This document shows, in pieces, positions 1 to 8,916 of a stretch of 41,414 nt of DNA. This DNA is from Balneola sp. (GTDB lineage Bacteria > Bacteroidota > Rhodothermia > Balneolales > Balneolaceae), in NCBI GenBank assembly GCA_002696035.1, contig NZQV01000003.1, positions 1-41,414 on the forward strand, read 5' to 3'. Every line of letters starts with the position of its first letter. Positions within the stretch are counted from its first letter, which is position 1. Under the pieces are notes generated by a model. The model ran no database searches and was not told where the DNA came from. It worked only from the letters and a program-made list of their open reading frames with translations. Made by a program: the position numbers and the translations under genes.

Positions 1-135
1 TCATGGGATGGCCGTGACCGGGATTATGATCGCCTGGGTAACGGTACTTATATTTATGTGCTTCGGGTTACAACAGATACCCCGAAAGGAAGACAAACAT
101 CAGAAACAATCGAAAAGCTCGTAATTATTCGATAA
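1..135 (+). CDS. 3' end of a probable PorU-type (T9SS) secreted protein
   Basis: Only the last 44 codons are present, in frame from base 1 to a TAA at 133-135. The residues contain a W-D-G-R-D motif, then G-N-G-T-Y-I-Y-V-L, and end in K-L-V-I-I-R. That is the usual shape of a FlgD-like or T9SS C-terminal immunoglobulin-type fold. Known context: in T9SS-bearing phyla the sortase gene porU often lies immediately upstream of porV, and a PorV-family gene starts 54 nt downstream here. The PorU identity is inferred from that neighbour, since the catalytic part lies outside the window. Any other T9SS-exported protein with this C-terminal fold would look the same. Confidence 0.6.
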   Translation, partial: SWDGRDRDYDRLGNGTYIYVLRVTTDTPKGRQTSETIEKLVIIR

Positions 136-149
136 CATCAATATTTAAC

Positions 150-170
150 TTTGAATATCTTATATTCAAA
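150..170. promoter_or_regulatory. perfect 9-bp palindrome between porU-like gene and porV
   Basis: TTTGAATAT and ATATTCAAA flank a CTT spacer, 14 nt after the upstream stop and 19 nt before the porV start. There is no T-tract, so a classical intrinsic terminator is unlikely. It could be an operator, an mRNA-processing hairpin or a weak attenuator. AT-rich palindromes can also arise by chance. Confidence 0.4.
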
Positions 171-189
171 TATCAAAAATTAAGTTTTT

Positions 190-1341
190 ATGAAAAGGAC
201 AGTAGCCATACTAGCAGCGGGTTTATTCCTTGCATTTCCCGCCTTAACAAATGCACAGGTTGCCATTACAGCCGTACCCTTTCTACAGATCGAGCCGGAC
301 TCGCGTGGTGCCGGAATGGGTAATACCGGAGTAGCCCTAGCAGACAATGCATCTGCCCTATTCTGGAATCCATCGGGACTCGCGTTCCAAAAGAACAACA
401 ACCAGGCAAGTATTACCCACTCTAACTGGCTGGCCAACTTCAACGTAAGCGATCTTTTCTACGATTATGTAGTAGGAACTTATTACGTTGAGGGAATCGG
501 AACCATTGGCGCACACCTTACTTATTTGAATTTAGGTGAACAAGCCGTAACCGGAGAAGACAGCCCCGAGATCATTTCCAGGTTTAACAGTTACGAACTT
601 GCTTTTGGTGGTTCGTACGGGTACCAGGTAAGTAAGAATCTTGCAGTAGGTACCAGTTTACGGCTTATCTATTCAAGTCTTGCCAGCGGAACTTCCATCA
701 GTGCCCAAAAAGTAAATCCCGGAAGCAGCGTTGCCGTCGACCTTTCCTTTTTATACCGAACCGATCCCTTTGATATTGGCGGCCGAAACGCCCGATTCAG
801 TTTTGGATCCAATCTTTCAAACCTGGGCCCCGGAATTCAGTATACCGATAACGCACAGAAAGATCCCCTCCCAACCGTACTGCGATTTGGATGGTCTTTC
901 GATCTGGATCTGGATGATGCCGGGATCAACCGTATTACCATTGCCAATGATATTTCCAAGATCATGGCACGTACCACTCCTCAATACACCACTAATCCCG
1001 ATGGCTCCATCGACACCTCTCGTGTAGCTGCCGGACCTATCGAAGCCCTCGCAAAATCCTGGAGTAGTTTCGAACGCTTTGACGGACAGAACACTATTGA
1101 AGTTGGATTGATGCAACAGTTTATGATCGGCGCCGGACTTGAATACTGGTATGCTGACCAATTTGCCCTGCGTGGCGGTTACTATTATGAAGATCCCAAC
1201 AACGGTGACCGTGAATACATCACCTTTGGTGCCGGTATCCGATACAGCTTTATCGGGGTCGATTTCAGTTACATAAAAACACTGGAGTCTGATCACCCGC
1301 TGGCTAACACCCTAAGATTCAGTCTACTCATCGACTTTTAA
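190..1341 (+). CDS. porV: PorV/PorQ-family outer-membrane protein
   Basis: The 383-residue product starts with a signal peptide (about residues 1-22, ending in LTNAQ). Near residue 37 it has the family hallmark PDSRGAGMGNTGVALAD, followed by ALFWNPSGLAF. The rest alternates in the manner of a FadL-like beta-barrel and ends in an aromatic-rich strand (LRFSLLIDF). Known role: PorV is an outer-membrane shuttle of the type IX secretion system, which binds cargo C-terminal domains and passes them to the PorU sortase. It follows the porU-like 3' end by 54 nt and precedes a large T9SS-type cargo by only 3 nt, so transporter and substrate appear co-expressed. PorQ and other paralogs share the motif; the neighbour makes PorV the best call. 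Confidence 0.85.
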   Translation: MKRTVAILAAGLFLAFPALTNAQVAITAVPFLQIEPDSRGAGMGNTGVALADNASALFWNPSGLAFQKNNNQASITHSNWLANFNVSDLFYDYVVGTYYVEGIGTIGAHLTYLNLGEQAVTGEDSPEIISRFNSYELAFGGSYGYQVSKNLAVGTSLRLIYSSLASGTSISAQKVNPGSSVAVDLSFLYRTDPFDIGGRNARFSFGSNLSNLGPGIQYTDNAQKDPLPTVLRFGWSFDLDLDDAGINRITIANDISKIMARTTPQYTTNPDGSIDTSRVAAGPIEALAKSWSSFERFDGQNTIEVGLMQQFMIGAGLEYWYADQFALRGGYYYEDPNNGDREYITFGAGIRYSFIGVDFSYIKTLESDHPLANTLRFSLLIDF

Positions 1342-1344
1342 TCT

Positions 1345-4300
1345 ATGCCCCATTTGAAGTTTATTGCGAAGAGCATGTTAGCAATTAGCATGCTCTTTCT
1401 TTTTTGGAATTCCACCATTGAAGCTCAGAATATCCCCATAAAGCGCTCTCATGCCATTGCTGAACTTCAACCCAGAAGCAGCGCTAACCTGAATGCTACC
1501 GGTACGCTCAACGTAGTCGCCATCATGGTAGAGTTTCAGCCAGACAGCAATCGCCTTACCTCCGGAACCGGAATTTTTGGCCCTGATGGAATGGATGGGC
1601 TTCCCTATATGAGCAGAGCCGAAGATATTCGGGTTGAACCGCTCCCCCACAATCGCGGATATTTTGAAGCTCATCTCGAATTTGCAAAAAACTATTACGA
1701 AAAAGCTTCAGACAACCAGCTGACCATCAATTACCAGGTTCTGCCTGATACCTATCGGCTTCCAAAAAGAATGGAAGAATACTCCCCCACCGGAGAAAAT
1801 TTCACCAACGAAAAGATTGGACAGCTGGTACAAGATGCCTGGAATGAAGTAGCTAACGGACCCAATTTTGACGACACAGGTCTCGATCCCGAAAACACCG
1901 CCTTCATTATATTCCACGCCGGTGTGGGTCGCGATATCGAACTCACCGGAACCAACCTCGACATCACCCCTTTTGATATTCCTTCTCTCTATCTGACCAA
2001 AGGAAATCTTGGGAACCTGCTTGATCAGCCCAATTTTAATGGTTTTGAAGTGAATGACGGATCATTCCGGGTTACCAATTCTATGATCATCCCACGCACC
2101 GAGTCGCGGCGCGGCCTGGATATTCAGGAAGATGAATTTGTATTTCCACTTTCCATCAACGGACTTTTGATCGCCTCTATTGGCAGTCACCTGGGACTAC
2201 CCGACTTGTTTAACACCGAAACCGGAGATCCCGCTATTGGTCGTTTTGGACTCATGGACGGCGCCGGATTCTTTGCTTACAATGGATTACTGCCACCCGA
2301 GCCTTCCGCATGGGAGAAAATTTATTTGGGCTGGGAAACTCCCTTCGAAATTTCAGAAAACCGATCTACACCCATTGAACTTTCTGCCAGCTCTTTGGAT
2401 GAGCCGAATAGCATTGCCAAATATAACCTGTCCAGCTCAGAATACTTTTTGATCGAGAACCGTCACCGAGATCCGGATGGAAACGGTATTACCATCACTA
2501 TTCGCGAACCCAATGGAAATGAAGTTCAACAAACATTTACTAATGAAGACGAGGCTTTTGTCTTTCAGGAAGCAGGTTTCGATTCGCTGTTACAAGCCGG
2601 GACTTTTGTAAATGCCACCAATTTTGATTTCAGCCTGCCCGGCGGTCTGGATGTAGGTGAAGATGAAGACGACCCTTCTGACGATCGTAATCTTAATGGT
2701 GGTATTTTGATCTGGCATATTGATGAAGCCGTTATTGATGCTCAGCTTCAAGCAGGCCGTGTAAATGCAGACCCACAGCGCCGGGGCGTAGACCTTGAAG
2801 AAGCCGATGGCGCTCAGGACATTGGCAAAGCATTGACCGGAGCACTTGATAACAGTGCCGCTTTTGGAACCGCCTTTGACTTTTGGTGGGATGGTAATGA
2901 TTACCGGGTGATCCTGGAAACCGGACGGGAAGTGAGTTTCTATGATAATCGCTTTGGCCCAAATACCCGGCCCAATAATGATAGTAACACTGGAGCTAAG
3001 TCATTCTTTGAGCTGTATGATTTTTCCGAAAATTTGCCTGCAGCAACATTCAGCATTCGGGCGGTTGAAACGGAAGGGATTTTATTTGAACCTCTCTTCT
3101 CAACCAATGAAACCCGGAATACAACTTATTTTACCTGGGAACACGATTACTATGATTACTACCCGCTTTCCCTGGGAATTCATGAAGCTGATACCGATAC
3201 ATTTTTAGTGGCACCTACTAAAGATTTCACCTATGCTTTTGATCATTTGGATCCGGTTGAACCCAATTACCATTTAGGCTCTTCCCGTCAGCAACCCATA
3301 TTTGGAGATCTACTGATCATTTCTAATAATCCCCGCAATTATTCTGAGATCACCACCAATGGGTACGACCTCGACCTGGCCACCCAGGATAAGAGTGTAT
3401 GGAACACGCAAACATCGGCAAACCAGGGTTTCATAAGTTCACAGGATGGAGAAACTGTGGATCTAGATTTCACAGATATCTCTATCAATGTAGATGACGG
3501 CTCAGTTATTCAAAACACTTCGGGATATGAATTCCGCTCTGAAGTTGTAAACGGCAAATTCGTTGGTATCAATGGAAGTACGGTTATTTTTGTTGGGGAA
3601 GACATTCCAGATCATACTTCCAATGCTGAAAACAGATTATTTGCAGGTACCATAAAAAGCAATCAGGGTAATTTCTATTACTTGTTTGAAGACGGTGCTT
3701 TTTCAATAGTAGATCCAAATAAGGAGCACCCCATCACTCCAATTTTTGAAGAAGAAAAAGCCGAATGGCCCGCAATATTGGATGAAGGTCAAATTTTGCG
3801 CATCAATAAAACTGAGAGTTCAATTGAAGGATACAATTTTAATGGCGCCACATTGCATAATACCCCCATCTTTGCTCCTGATAGCATTCAGTTTATTGGG
3901 ACTCCCCTAATTGCAGATATCACCGGCGATAATATTCAGGATATATTGGTAGTGGGGCAGGATAAATATTCCGTTAACATATTCGCTTACGAGTTAACGG
4001 GTGAGCCCATTCAAGGTTTCCCGCTTTATGTAGGGGCTTCATGGGATGCCAAAACACAACCCATTCATCCCGTTATTTACGAAAATAAATTATATGCCGT
4101 TAGTCACCGGGGAGATCTGAAAGCCTGGGAATTCAAGAATTTCACCAGCTCCCAATGGCCCGCTCGTTATGGTAAGAACCCTTATAACAAAGTTTCCGGT
4201 TCTGTGAATATTTCCGGACCTGCTGAAACGAATTTTTCAGTATTGAATCCTGAGGAAACCTACAACTGGCCCAATCCGGCATCGGATCATACGAAAATAC

Positions 4301-4521
4301 GATTTGAACTTTCCGAACCCGGTGGAACGGTAGAGATCACAGTCATCAGTATGACCGGCAGAAAGATCTTTGAGGAAACCATTACCTCAAACGGAGGGTC
4401 GCCACAGGAGCTCACCCTAAATACACAAAACTGGGCAAGTGGCGGATATGTAGCCCGTGTAAAAGCCACGGTTGAAGGAAAATCAGAAACCAAACTCATT
4501 AAAATTGGAGTGTTGAAATAA
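1345..4521 (+). CDS. M6-peptidase-like secreted protein with T9SS C-terminal domain; zinc motif lost
   Basis: The 1058-residue protein has an N-terminal signal peptide (about residues 8-27). The M6 (immune inhibitor A-like) scaffold is visible in IIFHAGVGRD (near 188), HLGLPDLFN (282-290), IGRFGLMDGAGFF, PSAWEKIYLGW and ILIWHIDEAVID. In active M6 enzymes the residues before LGLPD read HExGH; here the aligned residues are ASIGS (277-281), so the metal ligands and catalytic Glu are absent and it is probably not a protease. A repeat-like region with PLIADITGDNIQDILVVG follows. The C-terminus (from YNWPNPASDHTKIRFEL) is a T9SS type-A sorting domain. It starts 3 nt after porV, and its TAA overlaps the next ATG by one base. 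Inferred role: a surface binding or structural protein exported by T9SS. Confidence 0.8.
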   Translation: MPHLKFIAKSMLAISMLFLFWNSTIEAQNIPIKRSHAIAELQPRSSANLNATGTLNVVAIMVEFQPDSNRLTSGTGIFGPDGMDGLPYMSRAEDIRVEPLPHNRGYFEAHLEFAKNYYEKASDNQLTINYQVLPDTYRLPKRMEEYSPTGENFTNEKIGQLVQDAWNEVANGPNFDDTGLDPENTAFIIFHAGVGRDIELTGTNLDITPFDIPSLYLTKGNLGNLLDQPNFNGFEVNDGSFRVTNSMIIPRTESRRGLDIQEDEFVFPLSINGLLIASIGSHLGLPDLFNTETGDPAIGRFGLMDGAGFFAYNGLLPPEPSAWEKIYLGWETPFEISENRSTPIELSASSLDEPNSIAKYNLSSSEYFLIENRHRDPDGNGITITIREPNGNEVQQTFTNEDEAFVFQEAGFDSLLQAGTFVNATNFDFSLPGGLDVGEDEDDPSDDRNLNGGILIWHIDEAVIDAQLQAGRVNADPQRRGVDLEEADGAQDIGKALTGALDNSAAFGTAFDFWWDGNDYRVILETGREVSFYDNRFGPNTRPNNDSNTGAKSFFELYDFSENLPAATFSIRAVETEGILFEPLFSTNETRNTTYFTWEHDYYDYYPLSLGIHEADTDTFLVAPTKDFTYAFDHLDPVEPNYHLGSSRQQPIFGDLLIISNNPRNYSEITTNGYDLDLATQDKSVWNTQTSANQGFISSQDGETVDLDFTDISINVDDGSVIQNTSGYEFRSEVVNGKFVGINGSTVIFVGEDIPDHTSNAENRLFAGTIKSNQGNFYYLFEDGAFSIVDPNKEHPITPIFEEEKAEWPAILDEGQILRINKTESSIEGYNFNGATLHNTPIFAPDSIQFIGTPLIADITGDNIQDILVVGQDKYSVNIFAYELTGEPIQGFPLYVGASWDAKTQPIHPVIYENKLYAVSHRGDLKAWEFKNFTSSQWPARYGKNPYNKVSGSVNISGPAETNFSVLNPEETYNWPNPASDHTKIRFELSEPGGTVEITVISMTGRKIFEETITSNGGSPQELTLNTQNWASGGYVARVKATVEGKSETKLIKIGVLK

Positions 4522-7500
4522 TGAGAACCCTGAGAACATCCATCATACTGTTTGGTTTGCTGTTTTTTGCATGGGGAAACTCTTTTGCTCAGACCGACGT
4601 CTCTTTTTACGACTATCCTCAGAATCACCTTGACTGGTTCACCATTGAAAGCGAGCATTTTCTGGTTCATTTTCAGGAAGGCAACAGTCGTTCCGGACAA
4701 GTGATATCCCGGATTGCAGAGGAAGTGTATGACCCTATCACCTCTTTGTATCAATATGCACCTGATGAGAAAGTCAGCATCGTCATCAAAGATCGTGAAG
4801 ATTATTCCAATGGTGCGGCTTACTTCTTCGACAACAAAATTGATATCTGGCTGCCTGCCCTTAATACGCCACTTCGGGGAACCCATAACTGGCTCCGAAA
4901 TGTGATAGCCCACGAATTTCTTCACATCGTTCAAATTCAAAAAGGAATGAAGCGCAGCCGTAAGATCCCGGCTTTCTATTTACAATGGCTTGCCTACGAG
5001 GATGTACGCCGCCCCGATGTGCTGTACGGCTTCCCAAATGGGATCGTCACCGCTCCTTTTGCCACCGTCAATATTCCCGCATGGCTTGCTGAGGGAACCG
5101 CTCAATATCAAACCTCGGGACTTTTGTACGAAACGTGGGATAGTCATCGGGACATGATCTTGCGCACCCGTATTCTCAATGACACTTATTTCAGCCTCGA
5201 TGAAATGGGTACCTTTACTTCCAAAACAAGCCTGGAACGCGAAACGGTTTATAATCAGGGCTATGCGTTTGTGATCTACCTGGCGGATCGTTTTGGGGAA
5301 GATGTGCTCCGTGAAATTACTGTGGAGCTGGGCGAACGAGGAGTATATCGTGTAGCACAGGCTATCGAAAATGCGACCGGCATCTCAGGTTACGAGGTAT
5401 TTGATGAATGGATAGCCGACCGAAAGAGTTTTTATGAAAACGCCATAGCAGATATCAATCCAACCGAGGCAGATACCGTTGAGCCTCTTGGGTTTTTCAA
5501 CTTTCACCCCCAACTTTCCCCCGATGGCGAGAAGCTGGCTTACATATCCAATAAGTTTGTAGATTTTGGCCTTCTCTCCCTTTATCTGAAGGACGTAAAT
5601 GGTGAAGAAAAAGAAATTGCAGTGATCAATAACGCCGATTTCAGAGAGTCTGATGGCCACGTAGCTTCCATGGAGCCGATCGTCAGTTTTCTGGAAACTT
5701 CTTTTTCCTTTTCTCCCGATGGCGAGAAAATTGCCTATGCCATCAACAAAAAAAATAAATACGGTGAACACTATCGCGACATCTTTCTATACGACCTTAA
5801 AAAGGAAGAAAGCAACAGGCTGACCAACAGCGCCCGTATAGAATATCCCGCATGGAATAACGCGGGTGACAAAATCGCAGCCGTTCAGTTCTCAGGAGGA
5901 ACCCAAAACCTGGTGCTCCTTTACCCCGAACATAAAGATTCTGTTACCACACTCACCACTTTCGAAAGTGGAGAAACGATTTACACGCCTACCTGGAGTC
6001 CTGACGATTCCAGGATCTATTTTGCCACAGCAGATCTTTCCAACCGAAATATTCATGTGTATGATGTAGAGTCTGGCCGAATTTCTGAAGTATTAGACGA
6101 TCCTTACCAAGATTACCGGGATCCGTTTTTAGGTAGAAATGGAAAATATTTGTATTACGCTTCCAATCCTGAAGGCATCTTCAACATCTTCAGAATGGAC
6201 CTTGAGACCCGCGAAACCGATAAACTTACCAGCGTGATCGGTGGAGCGTTCATGCCGTTTATTTCCGAAGACGGAGAACTTTACTACTCTGAGTTTAAAG
6301 TGGATGGCTACAAGATCATGAAAGCAGAGGTAGAGCCACTTCTGAACAATACCGAAAAAGGGTTGTATGAACCGGAGTTTTCGGATGAGGAGCCACAGCT
6401 TGTTGATAATTACGAATACATCGAAAAGCTTAACAATTTCGACGATACCGACCTTCGCCCCTTTTCGGAAGGAGCCCGGGCTGTCGCCGATACCGGTAAT
6501 TACGCTTACAGTATGTCCACCATTGATGACAACTCGGAGCGACTTTACCGCAAATATGAAGACACCTATTCAGGATTCAGCTTTTTCCCGGTTCTTCGTT
6601 TTGACAACTACACCAAGCCCAACGGCAATAATGGTGCGCTTATCAAAAATGGAAAATTTGGAAAGTTTGGTGAGAATTTACTTCGCGATATGAAACCAGG
6701 AGTCTATCTTTCATCCCGGGATGTGATCGACAAACTCAGCTTTTTTGGCGGGTTAATGGTTGGTGTGGCCTCTCAGCCCGCAAGCAGTATCGGCGGCTTT
6801 TTCCGGCCCGACCGCATTCTTGGCTTAGACCGTGATGCCTTCCTTATAGTGGAACACCGCGGCTTGCCTTTTATTGAACGAAGCTGGTCGCCAACCGTAG
6901 CACTGGAAGTCTATAACTTGCGCCGAAATGTATCTGATGGACTTTCCATCGAAGAATTCCCCTGTACCTCCTGCCTGCCAGATACCATCAGCACCGATAT
7001 AGCGTATGATGTCTGGGAAGCCGGACTGTTTCTGCGCAGTAAATTAAGCCGATTCAGCCTGCTGGAACTTGGGGTGATGTACAGTCCCTATCGTGTTTCA
7101 ACAGAGAATTTTTATTCCAGGGAACTGAAGCAGGACATTCCCGGGGAATCCTCACAATACTACAGAGGAACGACTTTATCTGCATCCTATACCTTCGATT
7201 ATTACATGTATTCCAATGATGCCGATATTGCTCCGCTTGGATTGAAGGGCTACGCACGATACGAGTATCAGCCTTCGAGTTTGCTGGAGGAATATGAGAT
7301 CAAAGAGGGCACCCTGTCTCCCATCTTCAAGGAATCCAGGAATCATTCAGCAGAAATTCATTTACGCTATGGGTTCAAAACCTTCAAAAATCAGTCCTTT
7401 CAGGCGCGCGTACGCGGATTTCATTATTTCAATGATCCCGATGATTCTTTCTTCTCTGATTATGTAGGCGGATTCCTGGGCATGCGGAGTTATCCGTTTT

Positions 7501-7880
7501 TTGCATTGGGAGGAAGTACTACAGGATTTACCAGCCTCTCTTGGTTTGCACCCATTTACCGAAATATTGGAACACAAGTTGGCCCTTATACCCTGGACAA
7601 ACTTTTTGCACGCTTCTTTTTTGAAACAGGAAATGGCTGGCGCAGTCCATACGACACCGGTAATAATCTTAAAACCGGAGTTGGTGCAGAAATTCGCCTG
7701 GCCCTGAATGGATTCTATTTATTTCCGCTCAAGTTTTTTGTAAGTACTTCATACGGGTTCAATGAGTTTACTCTTACCCTGCCCGATGATTTCATCACCA
7801 ACTCACAAACCAATCAGGTTACATACGGCCGGGAACTGCTCTTTCATTTTGGCCTGACCTTCGATTTTGAACTGCTATGA
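4521..7880 (+). CDS. peptidase MA-like domain + TolB-like propeller + outer-membrane barrel fusion
   Basis: The 1119-residue protein starts with a signal peptide (about 1-23, ending SFAQ). Residues 35-300 resemble gluzincin peptidases: HEFLH at 131-135 supplies two zinc ligands and the catalytic Glu, and WLAEGTAQY places a third Glu ligand near 191. Residues about 310-600 carry repeated S-P-D-G-E-K-x-A-Y and W-S-P-D-D-S-R-I-Y motifs of PD40/TolB-type beta-propellers. The last 400 or so residues are rich in alternating aromatic strands and end in FHFGLTFDFELL, as in Omp85/BamA-like surface-antigen barrels. It overlaps the previous gene by 1 nt (TAATG) and the next by 4 nt (ATGA). A cell-surface zinc protease anchored by its own barrel is the likely product; the substrate is unknown. 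Confidence 0.75.
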   Translation: MRTLRTSIILFGLLFFAWGNSFAQTDVSFYDYPQNHLDWFTIESEHFLVHFQEGNSRSGQVISRIAEEVYDPITSLYQYAPDEKVSIVIKDREDYSNGAAYFFDNKIDIWLPALNTPLRGTHNWLRNVIAHEFLHIVQIQKGMKRSRKIPAFYLQWLAYEDVRRPDVLYGFPNGIVTAPFATVNIPAWLAEGTAQYQTSGLLYETWDSHRDMILRTRILNDTYFSLDEMGTFTSKTSLERETVYNQGYAFVIYLADRFGEDVLREITVELGERGVYRVAQAIENATGISGYEVFDEWIADRKSFYENAIADINPTEADTVEPLGFFNFHPQLSPDGEKLAYISNKFVDFGLLSLYLKDVNGEEKEIAVINNADFRESDGHVASMEPIVSFLETSFSFSPDGEKIAYAINKKNKYGEHYRDIFLYDLKKEESNRLTNSARIEYPAWNNAGDKIAAVQFSGGTQNLVLLYPEHKDSVTTLTTFESGETIYTPTWSPDDSRIYFATADLSNRNIHVYDVESGRISEVLDDPYQDYRDPFLGRNGKYLYYASNPEGIFNIFRMDLETRETDKLTSVIGGAFMPFISEDGELYYSEFKVDGYKIMKAEVEPLLNNTEKGLYEPEFSDEEPQLVDNYEYIEKLNNFDDTDLRPFSEGARAVADTGNYAYSMSTIDDNSERLYRKYEDTYSGFSFFPVLRFDNYTKPNGNNGALIKNGKFGKFGENLLRDMKPGVYLSSRDVIDKLSFFGGLMVGVASQPASSIGGFFRPDRILGLDRDAFLIVEHRGLPFIERSWSPTVALEVYNLRRNVSDGLSIEEFPCTSCLPDTISTDIAYDVWEAGLFLRSKLSRFSLLELGVMYSPYRVSTENFYSRELKQDIPGESSQYYRGTTLSASYTFDYYMYSNDADIAPLGLKGYARYEYQPSSLLEEYEIKEGTLSPIFKESRNHSAEIHLRYGFKTFKNQSFQARVRGFHYFNDPDDSFFSDYVGGFLGMRSYPFFALGGSTTGFTSLSWFAPIYRNIGTQVGPYTLDKLFARFFFETGNGWRSPYDTGNNLKTGVGAEIRLALNGFYLFPLKFFVSTSYGFNEFTLTLPDDFITNSQTNQVTYGRELLFHFGLTFDFELL

Positions 7881-8893
7881 AAAAGCTGATCTTCATCATA
7901 CTTCTTTGTTTCTGCTTTGCCGGACAAACACTTGCTCAGCAAACGTTTCATTTTAGTAGTGGAATCTTTAAGAAACCGGATGTAGCAGAGACACAGAGAT
8001 CCAAGCAGGTCACTATTTCTGATTTTTCGTATCAGCCAAATGGCAATTCAAGTGTCTGGGAGATGCCCAGGACTAACCCGGGAGTTGCATTTGCTGCATC
8101 TGCTATTGTGCCGGGTGCAGGTCAGGCTTTCAACAAAAAATGGGTGCGTGCCGGTATTTACTTTGCTATTGAGGCCGCCGGGCTCATCTATCACTTCGAT
8201 AAGAATTCACTGGCCCGCCGGCAGGAAGAGGCCTACGAACAATTCACCCACGAAAACTGGAGTGTGGTTGCTTATGCCCAATGGCTGGTGCAGTATTCCG
8301 ATGCCAACAATCTAAGCCAAAGTCAGCTTAACAATCTTCGTTCTATGGTGTTCTCAAACGGCAGGCCTATTGCCCCAAATTGGGGAAATACACCCAATGA
8401 CTGGAGTGAAGTAAACATTCGTGTGTTACACGAGGTGGAGAAACAGACTCCTTTTATTTTAAATACCCCCGAAGGCTGCTGGGAAAATGATCCCCCAAAT
8501 TGTAACAGAAGAAGCGAGTTTTCGCATGAATTACCTCAATACGGATCACAGCAGTACTATGAGCTGATCAGTAAATACTATCAGTTTCAACCGGGATGGA
8601 GAGATTGGTATACAGACATTACCACGGCTGAAAATCAATCTGCAGCGGCCTTGTATCAATATATGTGGAATGGGCAAGATCAGCCTTTTGCCTTGTTTTA
8701 TCAGGGGCGGGATATGGCAGAAGAGTTCAACAATAATTATCGTAAAGCAGGGAACATCCTCAAGCTTTTACTGGTAAATCATGTAGTGTCGGCTTTTGAT
8801 GCGCTTTTTACCGTTCAGCTAAAAAACAGCCGACTAGAGACTAACGCCAACATGCTAAGCATGGAACAATTTTCGTTAACCTGGCACTTTTAA
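7877..8893 (+). CDS. membrane-associated protein, DUF5683-like
   Basis: The 338-residue product has a signal peptide (about 1-20, ending TLAQ). Near residues 70-105 there is a glycine/alanine hydrophobic segment, NPGVAFAASAIVPGAGQAF, then KWVRAGIYFAIEAAGLIY. The P-G-x-G-Q followed by a hydrophobic helix resembles DUF5683-type proteins of Bacteroidota. The middle holds two Cys-x(5)-Cys-like residues (EGCWENDPPNC), possibly a disulfide in the periplasm. It starts inside the end of the preceding barrel-protease gene (ATGA overlap), so translation is probably coupled and its function may be linked to that outer-membrane protein. The molecular function is unknown. Confidence 0.6.
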   Translation: MKKLIFIILLCFCFAGQTLAQQTFHFSSGIFKKPDVAETQRSKQVTISDFSYQPNGNSSVWEMPRTNPGVAFAASAIVPGAGQAFNKKWVRAGIYFAIEAAGLIYHFDKNSLARRQEEAYEQFTHENWSVVAYAQWLVQYSDANNLSQSQLNNLRSMVFSNGRPIAPNWGNTPNDWSEVNIRVLHEVEKQTPFILNTPEGCWENDPPNCNRRSEFSHELPQYGSQQYYELISKYYQFQPGWRDWYTDITTAENQSAAALYQYMWNGQDQPFALFYQGRDMAEEFNNNYRKAGNILKLLLVNHVVSAFDALFTVQLKNSRLETNANMLSMEQFSLTWHF

Positions 8894-8916
8894 CCCGCCA
8901 CTACAAACTGTATTTT

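Noticed and set aside
4287-4940. 217-codon - strand frame across the M6-like / protease junction
   Set aside because: Opposite two real genes and composed of low-quality sequence with no domain.
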